From NCBI GenBank assembly GCA_029821415.1, contig JALGTJ010000033.1, forward strand, positions 1-7,859: 7,859 bases of DNA, given 5' to 3'. The first letter of the stretch is position 1. Each line of letters begins with the position of its first letter. The position numbers and the translations under genes are program-made. Below are positions 6,395 through 7,859 of the stretch, piece after piece. Origin of the DNA: Candidatus Zipacnadia bacterium. GTDB taxonomy: Bacteria; Armatimonadota; Zipacnadia; Zipacnadales; Zipacnadaceae. The notes beneath the pieces are model-generated. The model was not told the DNA's origin. It worked only from the letters and a program-made list of their open reading frames with translations, and did not search any database.

Positions 6395-7859
6395 CTACTC
6401 CACAACCTGGTAGTTGGGTGCTTCTTCGGTAATGGTAATGTCATGGGGATGGCTTTCGCGCAGGCCTGCTGCGCTGATCTGGTAGAACGAAGTCCTGGTG
6501 CGCAGCTCCTCGATGTTTCGCACCCCACAGTAGCCCATACCCGCTCGCAGCCCCCCCACAAGCTGATGTACAACACCCGACAACGGCCCCTTGAACGGCA
6601 CACGACCCTCCAGACCTTCGGGCACAATCTTTTCCCCGACCACATCTTCCTGGCCGTAGCGATCACGAGCACTGCGGCTTACCTGCATCGCCGCCAGGGA
6701 GCCCATACCACGGTATTCTTTATAGGTGCGTCCGCGGTACAACACTGTCTCACCAGGGCTTTCTTCGGTGCCAGCAAACAGTGCGCCGATCATTACTGAT
6801 TCAGCTCCCGCTGCCAGCGCCTTGGTAATATCGCCAGAGAACTTAATGCCCCCATCAGCAATCAGCGGTACACCGGCTTCCGCAGCGACTTCGGCAGCTT
6901 GCGTAATAGCCGTCACCTGCGGGACCCCGGCACCAGTCACTACTCGCGTCGTGCAGATCGAACCGGGTCCCATGCCTACCTTCACTCCATCAGCTCCCGC
7001 TGCAATTAGGTCGCGACAGCCCTCAGCAGTACCAATGTTGCCGGCAATCACATCCTTGTCAGGCCACTTCTCTTTCAGCTTTTCTACAGTGCGCAAAACG
7101 CGCTCAGAGTGCCCATGAGCTGTGTCCACCACCAGTGCATCTACCTCCCGCTCAACAAGAGCGGCTGCTCGGTCCCAGACGTCAGCACTAACTCCGACAG
7201 CCGCCGCCACCCGCAGCCGCCCATGTTCATCTTTGCAGGCATACGGGAACTGCTGGACCTTCTCAATATCCTTGATGGTGATGAGCCCCAGCAGATTCAT
7301 CTCTTCGTCCACAACCGGCAGCTTTTCAATGCGGTGCTCGTGGAGGATACGCTTGGCCTCTTCCAGGGTAGTGCCTTCCCCAGTGGTTACCAGATTCTCA
7401 TGGGTCATTGCCTCGCGCACCAGCTTGCTCATATCCGTCTCAAAGCGCAGATCGCGGTTGGTGACTATGCCCACCAGCTTGCCGTTCTCGGTGACGGGCA
7501 GCCCAGAGATGTGGTAGCGTTCCATCAACTGTTCAGCGTGTCCGACGGTCTCATCGGGGCCCAAAGTGACCGGATCAATTATCATCCCGCTTTCTGAGCG
7601 CTTGACCTGATCTACCTCGGCAGCCTGAGCCTCAATGCTCATATTCTTATGAATGACGCCAATGCCGCCTTCGCGAGCTATCGCAATAGCCAGCCGCCCT
7701 TCGGTGACCATATCCATCGCGGCGCTGACCAGAGGAATGTTGAGTGGAATGTTGCGAGAAAATCTGGTGGTAATATCAACATCGCCAGGCAAAAGAGCCG
7801 ACCTGGCCGGAATCAGCAGCACATCGTCGAAAGACAGCGCTTCGCCTCGGATCTTATCC
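6395..7859 (-). CDS. guaB: IMP dehydrogenase, 5' end cut by window edge
   Basis: This enzyme oxidises IMP to XMP with NAD+, the committed step of guanine nucleotide synthesis in the cytoplasm. The frame is open to the right edge and begins DKIRGEALSFDDVLLIPARS, the usual IMPDH N-terminus, so only a few residues and the start codon are missing; 487 residues are visible, close to full length. In visible numbering, two CBS domains (Bateman module) occupy about 94-147 and 155-205, inserted in the TIM barrel as in typical bacterial enzymes. The catalytic loop GPGSICTTR has the nucleophilic Cys302 (codon 6955-6953). The phosphate-binding ADGGIKFSGD, the flap Arg400-Tyr401 in ARDRYGQED and the EGLEGRVPFKGP segment are present. 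The stop is TAG at 6397-6395. A small deviation is GNIGT where GNVAT is usual. The Bateman module suggests allosteric control by purine nucleotides, as known for the family. The family call is secure. Confidence 0.97.
   Translation of the reverse strand, partial: DKIRGEALSFDDVLLIPARSALLPGDVDITTRFSRNIPLNIPLVSAAMDMVTEGRLAIAIAREGGIGVIHKNMSIEAQAAEVDQVKRSESGMIIDPVTLGPDETVGHAEQLMERYHISGLPVTENGKLVGIVTNRDLRFETDMSKLVREAMTHENLVTTGEGTTLEEAKRILHEHRIEKLPVVDEEMNLLGLITIKDIEKVQQFPYACKDEHGRLRVAAAVGVSADVWDRAAALVEREVDALVVDTAHGHSERVLRTVEKLKEKWPDKDVIAGNIGTAEGCRDLIAAGADGVKVGMGPGSICTTRVVTGAGVPQVTAITQAAEVAAEAGVPLIADGGIKFSGDITKALAAGAESVMIGALFAGTEESPGETVLYRGRTYKEYRGMGSLAAMQVSRSARDRYGQEDVVGEKIVPEGLEGRVPFKGPLSGVVHQLVGGLRAGMGYCGVRNIEELRTRTSFYQISAAGLRESHPHDITITEEAPNYQVVE

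Noticed and set aside
7109..7597. Open frames on the plus strand within guaB
   Set aside because: They are shadows of the highly conserved IMP dehydrogenase frame.

Overview
All seven supported genes lie on the minus strand, so the window is transcribed from right to left. It looks like ordinary chromosomal DNA of a free-living bacterium with moderate to fairly high GC. Several genes have Shine-Dalgarno-like sites, and no phage, transposon, CRISPR or RNA gene was seen. The mix of families (DUF2993 lipid-binding-like protein, DUF456 membrane protein, HEAT-repeat lipoprotein, CHASE2 sensor, UgpC/MalK-like ATPase, QueH) would fit Armatimonadota or another deep-branching or environmental lineage. 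This is a guess from gene content; no marker here fixes the phylum.

Layout in order of transcription: (1) guaB, IMP dehydrogenase, cut by the right edge just inside its N-terminus (7859-6395). (2) A UgpC/MalK-type ABC ATPase subunit (6306-5188) that keeps Walker A but has lost nearly every other catalytic motif. (3) queH, epoxyqueuosine reductase, 31 bases downstream (5156-4572). (4) A proline- and histidine-rich HEAT-repeat lipoprotein with a strong ribosome binding site (4480-2951). (5) A DUF456 integral membrane protein (2836-2261). (6) A DUF2993/LmeA-like anchored or secreted protein (2131-1424). (7) A CHASE2 sensor protein (1166 to the left edge), whose output domain lies outside the window and whose best start is a CTG codon behind a strong Shine-Dalgarno.

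Spacing suggests loose co-transcription rather than one tight operon. Only the ABC-queH junction is close (31 bases); the others are 88 to 257 bases. A stem-loop follows the HEAT gene directly, and a weak promoter candidate precedes it. The first part is cytoplasmic metabolism: guanine nucleotide synthesis, and tRNA queuosine, whose precursor is also derived from GTP. The second part (genes 4 to 7) is envelope-associated: a lipoprotein, a multi-pass membrane protein, a lipid-binding-like protein and a transmembrane sensor. The window does not show that these act together.

The most unusual item is the ABC subunit. The Q-loop Gln, the signature motif, the catalytic Glu, the D-loop Asp and the H-loop His are all replaced in an otherwise full-length, intact reading frame with a normal C-terminal regulatory domain. 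This points to a nucleotide-binding but non-hydrolysing member of a normally hydrolytic family.
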